Notes under the pieces: generated by a model
Database searches by the model: none
Told to the model about the DNA's origin: nothing
Seen by the model: the letters and a program-made list of their open reading frames with translations, nothing else
Program-made: the position numbers and the translations under genes
Part shown: positions 1-9,467 of the stretch, one piece after another
Layout: each line of letters starts with the position of its first letter
Numbering within the stretch: position 1 is the first letter of the stretch
Source of the DNA: a virus
DNA: 64,000 nucleotides
IMG/VR virus record: IMGVR_UViG_3300033146_000857
Coordinates: 32,472-96,471 of that record
Direction: 5' to 3' (one strand)

Positions 1-1507
1 ATCCAGTTGTTGATTGACTATTGGCATTAGCCTCTCCCATTACATCTACATAGGTATTATTAAAAGTATGGTATATGTCTGGGTTAAGATTTTTGATTAA
101 CAGATCATAGGCTACGGCACCAATGGTTACTTTAAAACTACTAGAACGATTGCCTAAGTCATCAGTAATGAATATATACCCAAAGCCATTGGCTATCCCA
201 GTTAAGTCTACGTTAAATACTATGGCTATGTCAGTCCAGTTAGTTGTTACTTGAGTAACTTTGGTAGCACTAGCATAGTTCATTGAATCAGCTAGTTCTA
301 TTTTGCCAGTTCCTTTTAGAGCTCCAAAACCTGTGCCGTTTATTTTCTCATTAGTATCTCCTGTATCAAGTTGTGTGTCATTATCTAGACTAGATATTTT
401 TACCGAAGATACAAAAAAGTTTATTATTTGAGCCCTACTCTGAACGGTATTTCCTGTTCTATGGGCCCACACATTGGCTTGAGTAAGTGAATTTAACTTT
501 ATATTTCCCCAACCTCTACCATAGGCTGTACCATTACCACTAGAGTTTCTACTTAGTATTGGTAAAGACTGTCCTAGGTCTGATAGTCCAGCTGTAGATA
601 TGTCTAAGTCTGTGCTTATAGCTCCAGCATCGTTTATTACATGTCTGGTCACAGATATGTCTGTGTGTTCTACTATATGAACAAGATGATTACCAGAGTC
701 ATCTCCAGAGGTTATGCTATCAACATGGTCTGAATGAAATTTAAACGTAACCGTGCTAAGATCTTTAGGATAGTATACTGCTGAAGTATCTGATATTGCA
801 TCATCTACACCGTTTGCATTGTTAGCTTTGAACTGATGAACTATAAAAGCTTTATCCCAAGTAGTCACAGACTTACTAGTTCCACCAAGACCATCTGCGG
901 CTGTTCTTAGGTTAATATCTCCTGTGTCACTGTTATCCTTAACTAGACCATGTCCTATGCTCCAGTTAGACCCAGTAAACTCCACTACGGAGACAAACAC
1001 TTTGACAGTGTTATTAGAAGCGCTACCTCTTTTTACATTTAGAGTACCATTAGTCATCCAGGCCATAGCTGTTCCACTGTCAGCACCATCTACTGTTGAG
1101 TTACTATGCACACCAGTTATGAAAGGTACACAGTTGTCTATGTTAGATATGCCACTAACGGCTTGAGTCTGTGACTCAGAGGACAAATCTAGTTCATAGG
1201 TGCCTCTAACTATAAATTCATCTAGGCCACTAGCCGTCCCTGTATATTCTAGTATGGCCCACGGTATAGTCTGACTCTTAGTTGCTAACTGCTTTTTGGC
1301 TACCACTGTTGTACTGTTTAGTATTTCAATACTACCAGACATTTCAGCTACATCTTGGTTACCACTGTCACCAACTGGTCCCCCACCCATGTATCTATTA
1401 TTAAGGTTTACTACAAAAGCTTTTGTAAGATCAACGGTTGTTATGGTAGTATTGTCTGTTAAGCCTGTAAAAGTGCTCTCACCGTGCTGGATTTTTATAA
1501 ATGACAC
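1..1507 (-). CDS. Fibre / virion surface protein, C-terminus beyond window edge
   Basis: An open frame of about 502 codons runs without a stop to the left edge. It begins with GTG at 1507, preceded by AAAAGGA about seven bases upstream and directly after the stop of the neighbouring fibre gene. There is no ATG near the start. The translation is rich in Ser, Thr, Asn, Gly and Val, with segments such as LNVKRGSASNN and VVEFTGSNWSIGHG that echo the NTLTVQRG-type segments of the upstream 1062-residue protein. Near the edge, NPDIYHTFNNTYVD resembles the start of that protein's LamG-like region (NHLYTFDGVYTDD). I infer a second, paralogous adsorption or fibre protein. The exact role and the C-terminus are not visible. 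Confidence 0.8.
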   Translation of the reverse strand, partial: MSFIKIQHGESTFTGLTDNTTITTVDLTKAFVVNLNNRYMGGGPVGDSGNQDVAEMSGSIEILNSTTVVAKKQLATKSQTIPWAILEYTGTASGLDEFIVRGTYELDLSSESQTQAVSGISNIDNCVPFITGVHSNSTVDGADSGTAMAWMTNGTLNVKRGSASNNTVKVFVSVVEFTGSNWSIGHGLVKDNSDTGDINLRTAADGLGGTSKSVTTWDKAFIVHQFKANNANGVDDAISDTSAVYYPKDLSTVTFKFHSDHVDSITSGDDSGNHLVHIVEHTDISVTRHVINDAGAISTDLDISTAGLSDLGQSLPILSRNSSGNGTAYGRGWGNIKLNSLTQANVWAHRTGNTVQSRAQIINFFVSSVKISSLDNDTQLDTGDTNEKINGTGFGALKGTGKIELADSMNYASATKVTQVTTNWTDIAIVFNVDLTGIANGFGYIFITDDLGNRSSSFKVTIGAVAYDLLIKNLNPDIYHTFNNTYVDVMGEANANSQSTTG

Positions 1508-1519
1508 TGTTTAGTCCTT

Positions 1520-4500
1520 TTATTCATTTTTATAATTCCTATCATAAAATTGTTCAACTTTTATAGAAGTGTTCTTGTCTATATCAAGGGCCTTAAAAAA
1601 AATATTCTTATACTTAACTGATACTACTTTTATGTCTACTATTTGACCTTCTATAGAAGTACTAAAGGTACCTGTAGTATTCTCTTGACCGGCTATTTCT
1701 ATAGAGGTATTATGCTTGTAAACCCTAATCTCTGAATTAGCCTGTAGATTAGTTAGTTCAAGGACGTAAGGATTTATAAGATTAATAAGTCCTCCTCCAA
1801 GGTTACTAATTTTTGTTGCATTTGAGCCATTAAGATTAGTCCAGTTTAATGTTCCAGAGCCTAGCCATTGAATATGTATAGTGCTTAGAGTATCAAAAGT
1901 AACATTGTCGGCTACCAAGTCTAAGTTTGTTCCAGTTAAGCTTATACAGCAAGGAGCATTAGCTCTATGAGTACCAGCAATATCATCTAGGTCTGATTGA
2001 GAAGTGACAGATATGTCAGACAGTACTCCTTTTTCAAACAGTTTAAGTTTAATATCTTGGTCTGTTATTAAGCTATTGTGCCACATACACCAATTATTAT
2101 AATACCCATTAACACTGGCTACTAAGAGTATTTGTGTGCCCCCTAAGGCCACATTAGCACCGCTTTTGCCAAAGGCTGCTGGAGACCTGGCGGGTAGAGT
2201 GATTATATTAGGAACTACATTAGCACTCTCTAATTGCTTGACCCCGTCGATAAAAGCACTGAATTCATTATTACCTCCAGAGCCATCAAACTTTAGAGTC
2301 AAATGATATATTCTATCTTGAACTAAAGACACATCTCCATAGATTTGTAAAGTTACCGCATCACAATCTAGCTCGAATAGAATGTTATTACCAAAGCCTA
2401 GTATAAAAGCTAATGAGTTTGTTACCCCACCTTCCCCATAGACTCTACAAGGAGGCTGCTGTATCTTGCTAGTCTTAAACCAGCCAGCAATTACTCTTTG
2501 AGTTTGATCAGAATTTGACACTGTAGTTACTTTACCTAAGTCTACAGTGTCTGCAGTAGAACTTGAAAAGATACTTTTAGTCACTCCTGAACATAAGGCT
2601 GGTCCTGTAGCTACACAACCAGTATTTGTGCCATGGGCTGTTCCATAGTCATCAGTATAAACTCCATCAAAAGTGTATAAATGATTTGGTCCTAGAGCCT
2701 GAATTGTTTGTTTGTAGTCTAGTCCTGAGTCATTGTCTGTTATGGTTCCTGTAGCTGTGACCCCTCCGATAATAAGCGTATAAGTCTCAGTTGGCTCTGG
2801 AATAGTATCGTCTACTACCTGTACAATCACGCTGAAAGAACTAACTCCTGATGGGACACTAAGAGTATCTAGGCTAAGGGTTACTCCGTTAGAATAGCTT
2901 ACCGTTCCAATATCCGAGCCGGTAGTTTCATTGTGAGTCAGGCTCATTAGGTATGTTTCAGTAGCTTCTGTAGCATGACTAAGGGTTACTAGATGAACTA
3001 GGTTTAAGTTCTCAAGGTTACTATCATTACTAACAGTTGAGACCGTAGGCTTAACATAAGCGGCTATTATACTTGTGGAATAGCCTGATCCACCAATTCT
3101 TCCAGCTGCTGTCTCTACATATAGATAGACAGTTCCAAGAGACAATGTATCTTGAATACATCTTATGTTTATTTCTGTGTCATTCCAAGTATTAACTGTT
3201 TGTTCTACTAAGATCCCAGAACTGCTAGCTTCAGCATAAGTGTTTTTATTTCCAAGCCATATCTTACCTTGAGCAGCATCAAAAGTAGTACCAGTGACCA
3301 TTAGGTTACTTTCGTTGTTAAAGATATCCCCATCAGCAAAGGCTGTTGTTATTGGTTCTATGTCATCGTTTATAACAGTTCCAGTACCGTAAGTACTATC
3401 AATGTTTAGTCTAAAAGTCTCATTAGTCTCTTGAATTACATCTTGATTAATTCCTAGGGTAATACTAAAAGTTGTAACTCCATCTGGGACGTTTAAGGTT
3501 CCTACTGGACTCTCAGTCACTCCGTTTGAAAAACTAAACCCAGCGTAGTCTTCCGAGTCAAAACCAGAACTAAAGGTATTCATTGAAATAGTGTACGTTT
3601 CTACCCCTTGGGTAGCATGAGTTAGACTTACACCAAATACTAAGCCTGTTCCTTCATTTTCTGATGGACTACTTATTGAATCAATTGTAGGTTTTACGTA
3701 GGGAAGGACTAAATTGAATTGAATGGCCTCAGCATAGGCCGATCCATTGTGACTTTCCTTACTCCAAGTTATTTTAGTGTTTGACACCAAGTCATACCTA
3801 GTTGACCTACAAGATACGTCCCAAGCTTTATTATACTCAGAACTATTATTATGTGCCATCATATGTCCAGCATGAGCTACTGTTCTGTTTAGATCTACGG
3901 CTGTACCAAGGTTTAAATCTCCTGATGACCCAGTGTTTCTAACTACAGCTCCTCTTTGTACTAACAGAGAACTATCTGTTATAACCTGCCAGTAATATGT
4001 ATGACTACCCGAGGTATAGCCTGTAGACACTTCTAGGTTTGTACTAGTAGTTATCCTACCTGCGGAATTACCCTCGTCCTCATATTGATCTTCTATAGTG
4101 GTATCAGACAGGACTAAAAAAGACTTTGCTGTGTCTATAGAGCTAAGAGTTATATTAGCCGGTGAGGCATCACTAGGGGTTACTCCTCTTTGAACTGTCA
4201 AAGTATTATGACTTATCGTATACCAGTGTCCCGATTGAGCCACTCCAGAAGTGTTAACATTAAAAGCTATATTAGTGGTTGTACTTAACCTAGAACTTAG
4301 GTTTACTTGCCTTGGGGCTTTTAGGCTTCCATCTGTGGTCTTTACAAAATGCCAACAGAATGAATTAGCCAATGTTAAAGCACTTAAACTTACATTTTTT
4401 GATGTGTCTGAAGTAGTGAAATCAAAAGTTCCTTTTTGAACAAGGACATCCGCTGCAAGTTCAATAACATAAACAACAACAATAGCTGAAACAGCACTAG

Positions 4501-4708
4501 CTACTCTAGAAACTTTTACACTAGGACCAGCTAGTATCTCTACATCAAAGTTACCATCTTGAGACAATTGTGTGTCGCCACCAAGGCTAGCTGACGCTGT
4601 AAAAGGAACTATTTGAGCTAGGCTAGTAAAACCAGTTAAGCTAGCTGTTTTTGTTGTCTCTGAAGTGCTTAAGTTTAATATTACCTTTTCTAGCTTAACT
4701 ATATTCAT
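1520..4708 (-). CDS. Large fibre protein with Calx-beta-like and LamG-like domains
   Basis: This 1062-residue protein starts at an ATG with AGGAG nearby. The N-terminal third consists of Ser/Thr/Val-rich beta segments. Around residues 350-450 and 530-650 there are two similar modules opening with YVKPT, containing SLTHAT or TLSHAT, and ending in GTVINDD or GTITDND. These look like Calx-beta immunoglobulin-like domains. A region of roughly 200 residues follows (LYTFDGVY, then IAGWFKTS, then FSAFIDGVKQ) that looks like a concanavalin/LamG carbohydrate-binding fold. This is typical of phage side fibres or receptor-binding proteins. It sits in the late operon between the 464-residue structural gene and a partial paralogue. 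Fibre role is confident; receptor is unknown. Confidence 0.75.
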   Translation of the reverse strand: MNIVKLEKVILNLSTSETTKTASLTGFTSLAQIVPFTASASLGGDTQLSQDGNFDVEILAGPSVKVSRVASAVSAIVVVYVIELAADVLVQKGTFDFTTSDTSKNVSLSALTLANSFCWHFVKTTDGSLKAPRQVNLSSRLSTTTNIAFNVNTSGVAQSGHWYTISHNTLTVQRGVTPSDASPANITLSSIDTAKSFLVLSDTTIEDQYEDEGNSAGRITTSTNLEVSTGYTSGSHTYYWQVITDSSLLVQRGAVVRNTGSSGDLNLGTAVDLNRTVAHAGHMMAHNNSSEYNKAWDVSCRSTRYDLVSNTKITWSKESHNGSAYAEAIQFNLVLPYVKPTIDSISSPSENEGTGLVFGVSLTHATQGVETYTISMNTFSSGFDSEDYAGFSFSNGVTESPVGTLNVPDGVTTFSITLGINQDVIQETNETFRLNIDSTYGTGTVINDDIEPITTAFADGDIFNNESNLMVTGTTFDAAQGKIWLGNKNTYAEASSSGILVEQTVNTWNDTEINIRCIQDTLSLGTVYLYVETAAGRIGGSGYSTSIIAAYVKPTVSTVSNDSNLENLNLVHLVTLSHATEATETYLMSLTHNETTGSDIGTVSYSNGVTLSLDTLSVPSGVSSFSVIVQVVDDTIPEPTETYTLIIGGVTATGTITDNDSGLDYKQTIQALGPNHLYTFDGVYTDDYGTAHGTNTGCVATGPALCSGVTKSIFSSSTADTVDLGKVTTVSNSDQTQRVIAGWFKTSKIQQPPCRVYGEGGVTNSLAFILGFGNNILFELDCDAVTLQIYGDVSLVQDRIYHLTLKFDGSGGNNEFSAFIDGVKQLESANVVPNIITLPARSPAAFGKSGANVALGGTQILLVASVNGYYNNWCMWHNSLITDQDIKLKLFEKGVLSDISVTSQSDLDDIAGTHRANAPCCISLTGTNLDLVADNVTFDTLSTIHIQWLGSGTLNWTNLNGSNATKISNLGGGLINLINPYVLELTNLQANSEIRVYKHNTSIEIAGQENTTGTFSTSIEGQIVDIKVVSVKYKNIFFKALDIDKNTSIKVEQFYDRNYKNE

Positions 4709-4728
4709 TAATGGCTCCTGTATGCTTA

Positions 4729-4754
4729 ATAGAACTCTCCGTAGAGAATTCTAT
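4729..4754 (-). terminator. UACG-capped hairpin between two structural genes
   Basis: On the minus transcript an 11-base-pair stem (one G-U pair) closes a UACG tetraloop (CTC-UACG-GAG). UNCG loops are unusually stable. There is no clear U-tract after it, so it may be an mRNA-processing or stabilising element between highly expressed virion genes rather than a strict terminator. Confidence 0.5.
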
Positions 4755-4761
4755 AAGATTA

Positions 4762-6156
4762 CTACAATGGGTTAGAGTAGTTTCTTTCTAAACTGGCAAC
4801 CAAAGATACTGAGTTAGCATTTGATCTACCAATAGCTGAAGTAGCTTTTACATACTGAGCTTTATCAAGCCCAATTGCTACAACTGTAATAGCAGCGTCT
4901 TGAGCTGCTGTTCTTCCACCTTGAACATTTCCATCATAGTCAAATGTAAAGGATATACTTCCAGAAGCGATAACTCCAGAGATATCAACACCGGCATTAT
5001 CTTTAACAATTAGAGCATCAGAGTCACCAAAGTTATTTCCATTAGCATCTGTAAAGAACATTCTATAGACTGCTCCAGAGTCATCTACCAAGTTCTGATT
5101 GAAGTTTATAGTTCCCGCTGCCATGAATGGGAACGTTCTTTTAGTGTTAGTTGAGTCATAAAACTCGATTCTATTGATATCCGTACTTGAGAAGTCATCT
5201 ATAAATACTCCTTGAGAAGTAACTAAAGTATCACCTACGAACTTAAGTAAACTATCAGCTGTGTTACCTGAGACACTACCAGCACCTGCGTCTATATCAG
5301 AAGTCTGTCTTAGTGAATACTGTACATATTCATAAATTTCCTCTGCAGTAGGCAAGCTACCATTGTCGGCTACATCAGCATCAATTATAACATCAAAGTC
5401 ATAGCTTGAAGCTCCAATGGTTCTACTTTGAGCTGTACTGTAGTAAGTAATGTTCATGTCTGTATAAGGCAAGTTACCGGCTACAGCAACATCATTGTTT
5501 GTAATCTTAAGATCAACACTATTTTGAAGAGGAAAACGATACGCTTGGTAGTTGAACTTTGTAAGACCAATGTCTGAAAGCTGTGACTGAGCGTATTGTT
5601 TTTGATACTCACGAACGAATATTTTAAAATAGTCACCAGTAGCTGAACTAGTTGCGTTGTCTATACCATGTCCACCACCATCTCCAAAATACTTGACGCA
5701 CTGATTAACAACACCAGTTAATACTATGTTAGTAGAACTTCCATCAGCTACTTGTTGAAAGTAAACTTGATCACTACCCCCTAGAGCACCTAGAGTAATA
5801 ACTCCTGCGTATTCTTCAGCTGATGAACCATCACCATTCTTTATAGCATACCCACCATCTCTAAACAAATCTGATGTATTCTTACTAGCTGGTGCCCAGC
5901 CGTCAACAAATTCAAATTGCTCTGGTGTAATTGCTACCATAGGGAAAGGAAATTTAATCAGATTTGCATCAGATTTCCATTCCTCTTTTAAGTATGAGTA
6001 TACTGCTTGTAAACTTACACCATCTGTTGTTAATGCTCCATGTGCTGCTAAAGAAACACTTAAAGCTGTTGTGTCTATCCAGATACTCCCGTCTGTGCCT
6101 AACTGTCCTGAGGTAGAACTTCTAACTAGACTATCTGGGTCGGTTATTTTTGACAT
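4762..6156 (-). CDS. Virion structural protein with conserved phage N-terminal domain
   Basis: This 464-residue protein starts at an ATG with a strong AAAAAGGAG site. The N-terminus (SGQLGTDGSIWIDTT, then LQAVYSYLKEEWK, then FPFPMVAITPEQFEF) matches a pattern I know from virion proteins of many uncultured marine phages. The rest is acidic and beta-rich with few charged repeats. No enzyme motif is seen. It lies between the outer-membrane protein gene and the large fibre gene in the late operon. A likely role is a major tail-associated or whisker-like surface protein. A related domain recurs in the early gene at 49482. Family recognition is from memory; the exact place in the virion is unknown. 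Confidence 0.65.
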   Translation of the reverse strand: MSKITDPDSLVRSSTSGQLGTDGSIWIDTTALSVSLAAHGALTTDGVSLQAVYSYLKEEWKSDANLIKFPFPMVAITPEQFEFVDGWAPASKNTSDLFRDGGYAIKNGDGSSAEEYAGVITLGALGGSDQVYFQQVADGSSTNIVLTGVVNQCVKYFGDGGGHGIDNATSSATGDYFKIFVREYQKQYAQSQLSDIGLTKFNYQAYRFPLQNSVDLKITNNDVAVAGNLPYTDMNITYYSTAQSRTIGASSYDFDVIIDADVADNGSLPTAEEIYEYVQYSLRQTSDIDAGAGSVSGNTADSLLKFVGDTLVTSQGVFIDDFSSTDINRIEFYDSTNTKRTFPFMAAGTINFNQNLVDDSGAVYRMFFTDANGNNFGDSDALIVKDNAGVDISGVIASGSISFTFDYDGNVQGGRTAAQDAAITVVAIGLDKAQYVKATSAIGRSNANSVSLVASLERNYSNPL

Positions 6157-6240
6157 CTTTTTCTCCTTTTTAGTTTCTAATTTATATCCTGAAACCTAAC
6201 TTAGACTGTCTAGTTAAGCGGCTAGTTTGTCCTCCTAGTG

Positions 6241-7338
6241 TTAAAATGTGTAACTCAGCTTTATCAACACATGTTTATGGTCTGTTCTGTGTCCAAGAGG
6301 GCTTAAACCTGTACTTTCTAAATATTCTAGATGAACTCTTGATCTCTTATTGTATACGAAGTCTGAATAAATTTTATAAGATATCTTATCTGTCCCAAAA
6401 GAATTATAGTCATTCTCCCATAGATCTCCAAAGATAAAAGATGTATAGTCTTCGTAAGTTTTAAACTGTTCAACACCGATAGACACTTCCTGAAGCCATA
6501 TCTCTGTGTAATATTTTAGGCCTATTAGACTTGAGTAACCTGTGAGGTTATCTTTAAGAGCTGGTAAAGGTACTGTGTTATCTAGTAGTTTTCTATGGCT
6601 ATACCCTAGTACTGTATAGCCAATAAAACCTGAGTTTAAAGAGTCATCAAATGAGTAACCAAGTCCTATAAGTTCTGTTTTAAACAATTCTTTAGGTCCC
6701 CCAAAGTTAGGTATAGCTAATTTAACTTTAGTTAAAGCTTCTATGTAGTTTAGTTCAAAGAAATGCCTTCCATAGGAATATTCAAGCGCCGAGAATAGCC
6801 CTCCTGAACCGTCGAATTCATCAGATATCTTAGTCGTTCTGCCTAGAGTATCTTGGTCTACAAAGGCCTTTCCTATTTTAAACCTCAAATCTTCATAGGA
6901 TATGACTATGAAGCCTCCTAGGCCTGTGGTGTCTATTAGCGTAAACAACATATTTCCTTGTATTTCGTCTGACTTTGAGTATTGCTTAAAGTTTCCTCCA
7001 GCTAGCTGTATTACTCCATAGACAAGATCAACACTAAGCTTACCTTTGGTTAAGACCCTTCCTTGTAAGTAAAGTCTGGTTAGCATTAGCTCACTTTTTT
7101 CACGACTGCCATGCATGGAATAAAGACCAGTAGCATAAGAAGAACTAGTAGTCCTAGCTTCGAAACTCCCCTTAAGACTGAGCCTACCAGCTTGTATGTC
7201 TGTATGATTTCTTAAACCTGCGGAGTAGAACTGCTGCCCATTAAAGGCTCTATAGGCTGAGAATATCTCCGACTCTGAGGTTAATTCTGCGAATAGACTA
7301 GTATAGCCTAAGATTAAGCATATAAGTATTTTATTCAT
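6241..7338 (-). CDS. Phage-encoded outer-membrane beta-barrel protein
   Basis: This 365-residue protein has a clear signal peptide (MNKILICLILGYTSLFA, cleavage near residue 17-18). Alternating hydrophobic/aromatic strands follow, and it ends in ...IKLSYTF with a C-terminal Phe, the signature recognised by the BAM complex. It resembles host porin-like or DUF3373-type barrels of low-GC Gram-negative bacteria. It is the last gene of the unit that starts with the endolysin and includes the histidine kinase, separated from the small secreted ORF by six bases. It could alter the surface of the infected cell (superinfection exclusion, nutrient entry) or be the sensed or output element of the kinase. 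These roles are inference; barrel topology is well supported. Confidence 0.7.
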   Translation of the reverse strand: MNKILICLILGYTSLFAELTSESEIFSAYRAFNGQQFYSAGLRNHTDIQAGRLSLKGSFEARTTSSSYATGLYSMHGSREKSELMLTRLYLQGRVLTKGKLSVDLVYGVIQLAGGNFKQYSKSDEIQGNMLFTLIDTTGLGGFIVISYEDLRFKIGKAFVDQDTLGRTTKISDEFDGSGGLFSALEYSYGRHFFELNYIEALTKVKLAIPNFGGPKELFKTELIGLGYSFDDSLNSGFIGYTVLGYSHRKLLDNTVPLPALKDNLTGYSSLIGLKYYTEIWLQEVSIGVEQFKTYEDYTSFIFGDLWENDYNSFGTDKISYKIYSDFVYNKRSRVHLEYLESTGLSPLGHRTDHKHVLIKLSYTF

Positions 7339-7344
7339 CTCTTT

Positions 7345-7593
7345 TTACCTCATTTTTCTGTTATTAGTATTTTTGGCTAAGTCTTTTAGCTCTTCTAGGT
7401 ATAATTCTAGTTCTATACTATTAAGTTCTATAGAATATGTCTGTCTTTTTGAAGGACTTGATAGTACCCTTGCCCAACCTAAGTAGGTTTTGCTACCTAG
7501 ATCAAGCCCTTCTAGGGCTAGCCTTTCTTTAATAGCTGTTACTCCTGAAGCGTTACAGAAAGTTAACAGTATGATTATAAACAGCTTTTTCAA
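7345..7593 (-). CDS. Small secreted protein in lysis/two-component operon
   Basis: This 82-residue protein has an N-terminal signal peptide (MKKLFIIILLTFCNASG). The mature part is about 65 residues, charged, with a C-terminal helix (IELELYLEELKDLAKN). It lies one base after the kinase gene and six before the outer-membrane protein gene, so it is almost certainly cotranslated with them. The Cys in LTFCNAS could make it a lipoprotein, but the lipobox is not canonical. Possible roles are a periplasmic ligand or partner of the sensor, or an outer spanin-like product. I do not recognise a family. Confidence 0.55.
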   Translation of the reverse strand: MKKLFIIILLTFCNASGVTAIKERLALEGLDLGSKTYLGWARVLSSPSKRQTYSIELNSIELELYLEELKDLAKNTNNRKMR

Positions 7594-7594
7594 C

Positions 7595-8884
7595 TTAACT
7601 CCTTTTTACAGGTATTATAATACTGACTACAGTACCAGTAATACTAGTCTTGATTATATTTATGTCTCCGCCTATAGAAGTTACTAAATGTTTATTCAAA
7701 TACATCCCATTACCTCTGGTTATCATAGAACCACTTTCTTTTGTACTATAGTTTGGCTCAAATATTTTATCTACTATATCTTCTTTTATACCATTACCAT
7801 TGTCCTCTAGGTTAAAGGTTAGGTACCTACCTCGCAGGCTAACAAAGATTATCTTTATGTCCGTAGCACACGCTTCAAGAGAATTTTTCAAATGGTTAAT
7901 TAAAATACTTCTTAAACCACTAGCCCTTAGATCCTTGCTGTCTAGGTCGAACACTTTGAGTCTTTCGTCTACTGAATATTTAAAAAGATTATTAGAAATA
8001 GCTACCATGCCAAAAGAGTCCGTTACTGAGTCATAGACATTTTTTGCTCCACTGTTTAGTCTAATCTGTTTAAACTTACGCATTTTGCCAAGAACTCCGA
8101 AGATTTGATCTATGGATAATTTTATAAACTCAAAGTCTTTTTCTAAACCTACAAGTTTTTTATTAAGCGCTAGTCTGTCGGCTGATAAGGGTCTAAAACC
8201 ATTCTCTTTGTCTTCTAAGATTAGGTATCTATTTATTAGTCTGTGTATTTTTTCTATTTTGTTTTCGACTACTTCTATGGGCGTGTTCATTTCATGATGA
8301 GCATGCTCTGTCATTAAAGATATAGACTTGTTGTTTAATAGAGCCTCAGACCCAGATAGTTGGACTAAAAGTTCCAATCTTTCTTTTTCAAAAGCACTTC
8401 TCATTACTCTTAGAAAGATAAAAAATACAAAGACTGAAACTATAGCATACATATAGAACAGGTTTATAAGATAGTTTGTAAAAGTTAGCCTAAAGAAAAT
8501 ATGCTTATCAGTTTTGTTAAAATCATCTATTTGGATTAATATACTATTTTGGTTGTAGTAGAGTCCATCGGTTATTCTTAGAAGGTCTATTTTTCCTAGG
8601 TTAATTGGTCTAAGTACACTAGCTACATTTCTATACCTAGCTATCATCTTTCCACTCTTACGGTCTATGATTAACACTTCTTCACAGTCAACTAGTCTAC
8701 ATAGGTATTCTATGTCAACTATTTCAAACTCATAGGAGTAATCCTGTAGTTGTTTTATTGCAAATAGACTATAAGAGTATATAGTATTACCTATGTTAAG
8801 AATAAAGGTTAGAAATAGTAATGTTGCTACACTGAGCAAGGCTTTAAGGTGCTTTCTAAACAGCCATCTTAGGTAATCTTTCAT
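7595..8884 (-). CDS. Membrane sensor histidine kinase
   Basis: This 429-residue kinase has a TM helix at residues 14-32, a periplasmic sensor domain at about 40-133, and a second TM helix at about 138-163. The phosphoacceptor region includes HAHHEMNTP (His197 is the expected phosphorylated residue). The C-terminal ATPase domain has an N box (NHLKNSLEAC), G1 box (DNGNGI), F box (IFEPNYSTK) and G2 box (GNGMYL). All catalytic boxes are intact, so it should be active. The gene follows the response regulator gene by four bases. Phage-encoded sensor kinases are rare. Position downstream of holin and endolysin suggests envelope sensing tied to lysis timing or host-surface change, which is inference. 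Confidence 0.88.
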   Translation of the reverse strand: MKDYLRWLFRKHLKALLSVATLLFLTFILNIGNTIYSYSLFAIKQLQDYSYEFEIVDIEYLCRLVDCEEVLIIDRKSGKMIARYRNVASVLRPINLGKIDLLRITDGLYYNQNSILIQIDDFNKTDKHIFFRLTFTNYLINLFYMYAIVSVFVFFIFLRVMRSAFEKERLELLVQLSGSEALLNNKSISLMTEHAHHEMNTPIEVVENKIEKIHRLINRYLILEDKENGFRPLSADRLALNKKLVGLEKDFEFIKLSIDQIFGVLGKMRKFKQIRLNSGAKNVYDSVTDSFGMVAISNNLFKYSVDERLKVFDLDSKDLRASGLRSILINHLKNSLEACATDIKIIFVSLRGRYLTFNLEDNGNGIKEDIVDKIFEPNYSTKESGSMITRGNGMYLNKHLVTSIGGDINIIKTSITGTVVSIIIPVKRS

Positions 8885-8888
8885 AAAT

Positions 8889-9467
8889 TTAGTCTTTGAA
8901 CAGAGTTGCGTGTATGTAGGCTCTTCTAGGATCCATGGTTATTTCTGTTTTGTAAAGAACCTTGTCCTCTAGATTAAGCTTTGTCACCTGGTTATACTGG
9001 TCTATAATATTTTTTATAGGATTAATTGGATCACTGATAAGATTTCCAGTATAAAAGAAATACTTAACTAGTGGGTTAATCTCATGTAGTACCTCAAAAA
9101 CGTCCATGCCTGTAAGTCTGATGTTACCCTCTGGGGTTAGGATGCTTCCACCAAGTGTTAGATCTATTATAGCATAGTCTATGTTTAAATCAGCATGCTC
9201 TTTAACTAGGGTTAAAAATTCATACACTGCGTGTTCTCCAACGAAAGATAATATATTATACTTTGATTCATCCATGTCATAGTCTTCAAAAATAGTCTCT
9301 AGGTCATCTTCTAAAAAAGAGACTATGCCTGCATTATCGTCTATCAAGAGTATAGTTTTGTTATTAAAGTCAAAATCACTAGGTAACTCTCTAGTATATT
9401 CTAAGTCTGATGGCCTTAGGCTTTCATCGCCTAGTTTAAACACTAGGTCTAAAGGTGATAGTTTCAT
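8889..9467 (-). CDS. Single-domain response regulator (CheY-like)
   Basis: This 192-residue protein has an extension of about 35 residues, then a receiver domain. Asp43-Asp44 form the acidic pocket (LLIDDNAG), Asp102 is the expected phosphoacceptor (YAIIDLTLGG), Thr140 is the switch residue (FFYTGN) and Lys173 the conserved lysine (LYKTEI). No DNA-binding or enzymatic output domain follows, so it would act by protein-protein contact. It overlaps the upstream coiled-coil membrane gene by four bases and precedes its kinase by four, with TAGGAG before the ATG. The likely partner is the 429-residue kinase. The output target is unknown; the adjacent membrane proteins are candidates. Confidence 0.87.
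   Translation of the reverse strand: MKLSPLDLVFKLGDESLRPSDLEYTRELPSDFDFNNKTILLIDDNAGIVSFLEDDLETIFEDYDMDESKYNILSFVGEHAVYEFLTLVKEHADLNIDYAIIDLTLGGSILTPEGNIRLTGMDVFEVLHEINPLVKYFFYTGNLISDPINPIKNIIDQYNQVTKLNLEDKVLYKTEITMDPRRAYIHATLFKD

Noticed and set aside
924-1514. Plus-strand ORFs of 72 and 80 aa
   Set aside because: They are antisense to a continuous minus-strand fibre frame with a good start.
7595-9467. Host DNA contamination or chimeric contig carrying a two-component system
   Set aside because: The genes overlap or abut holin-side genes by a few bases and have the same composition and codon habits, so they belong to the phage operon.
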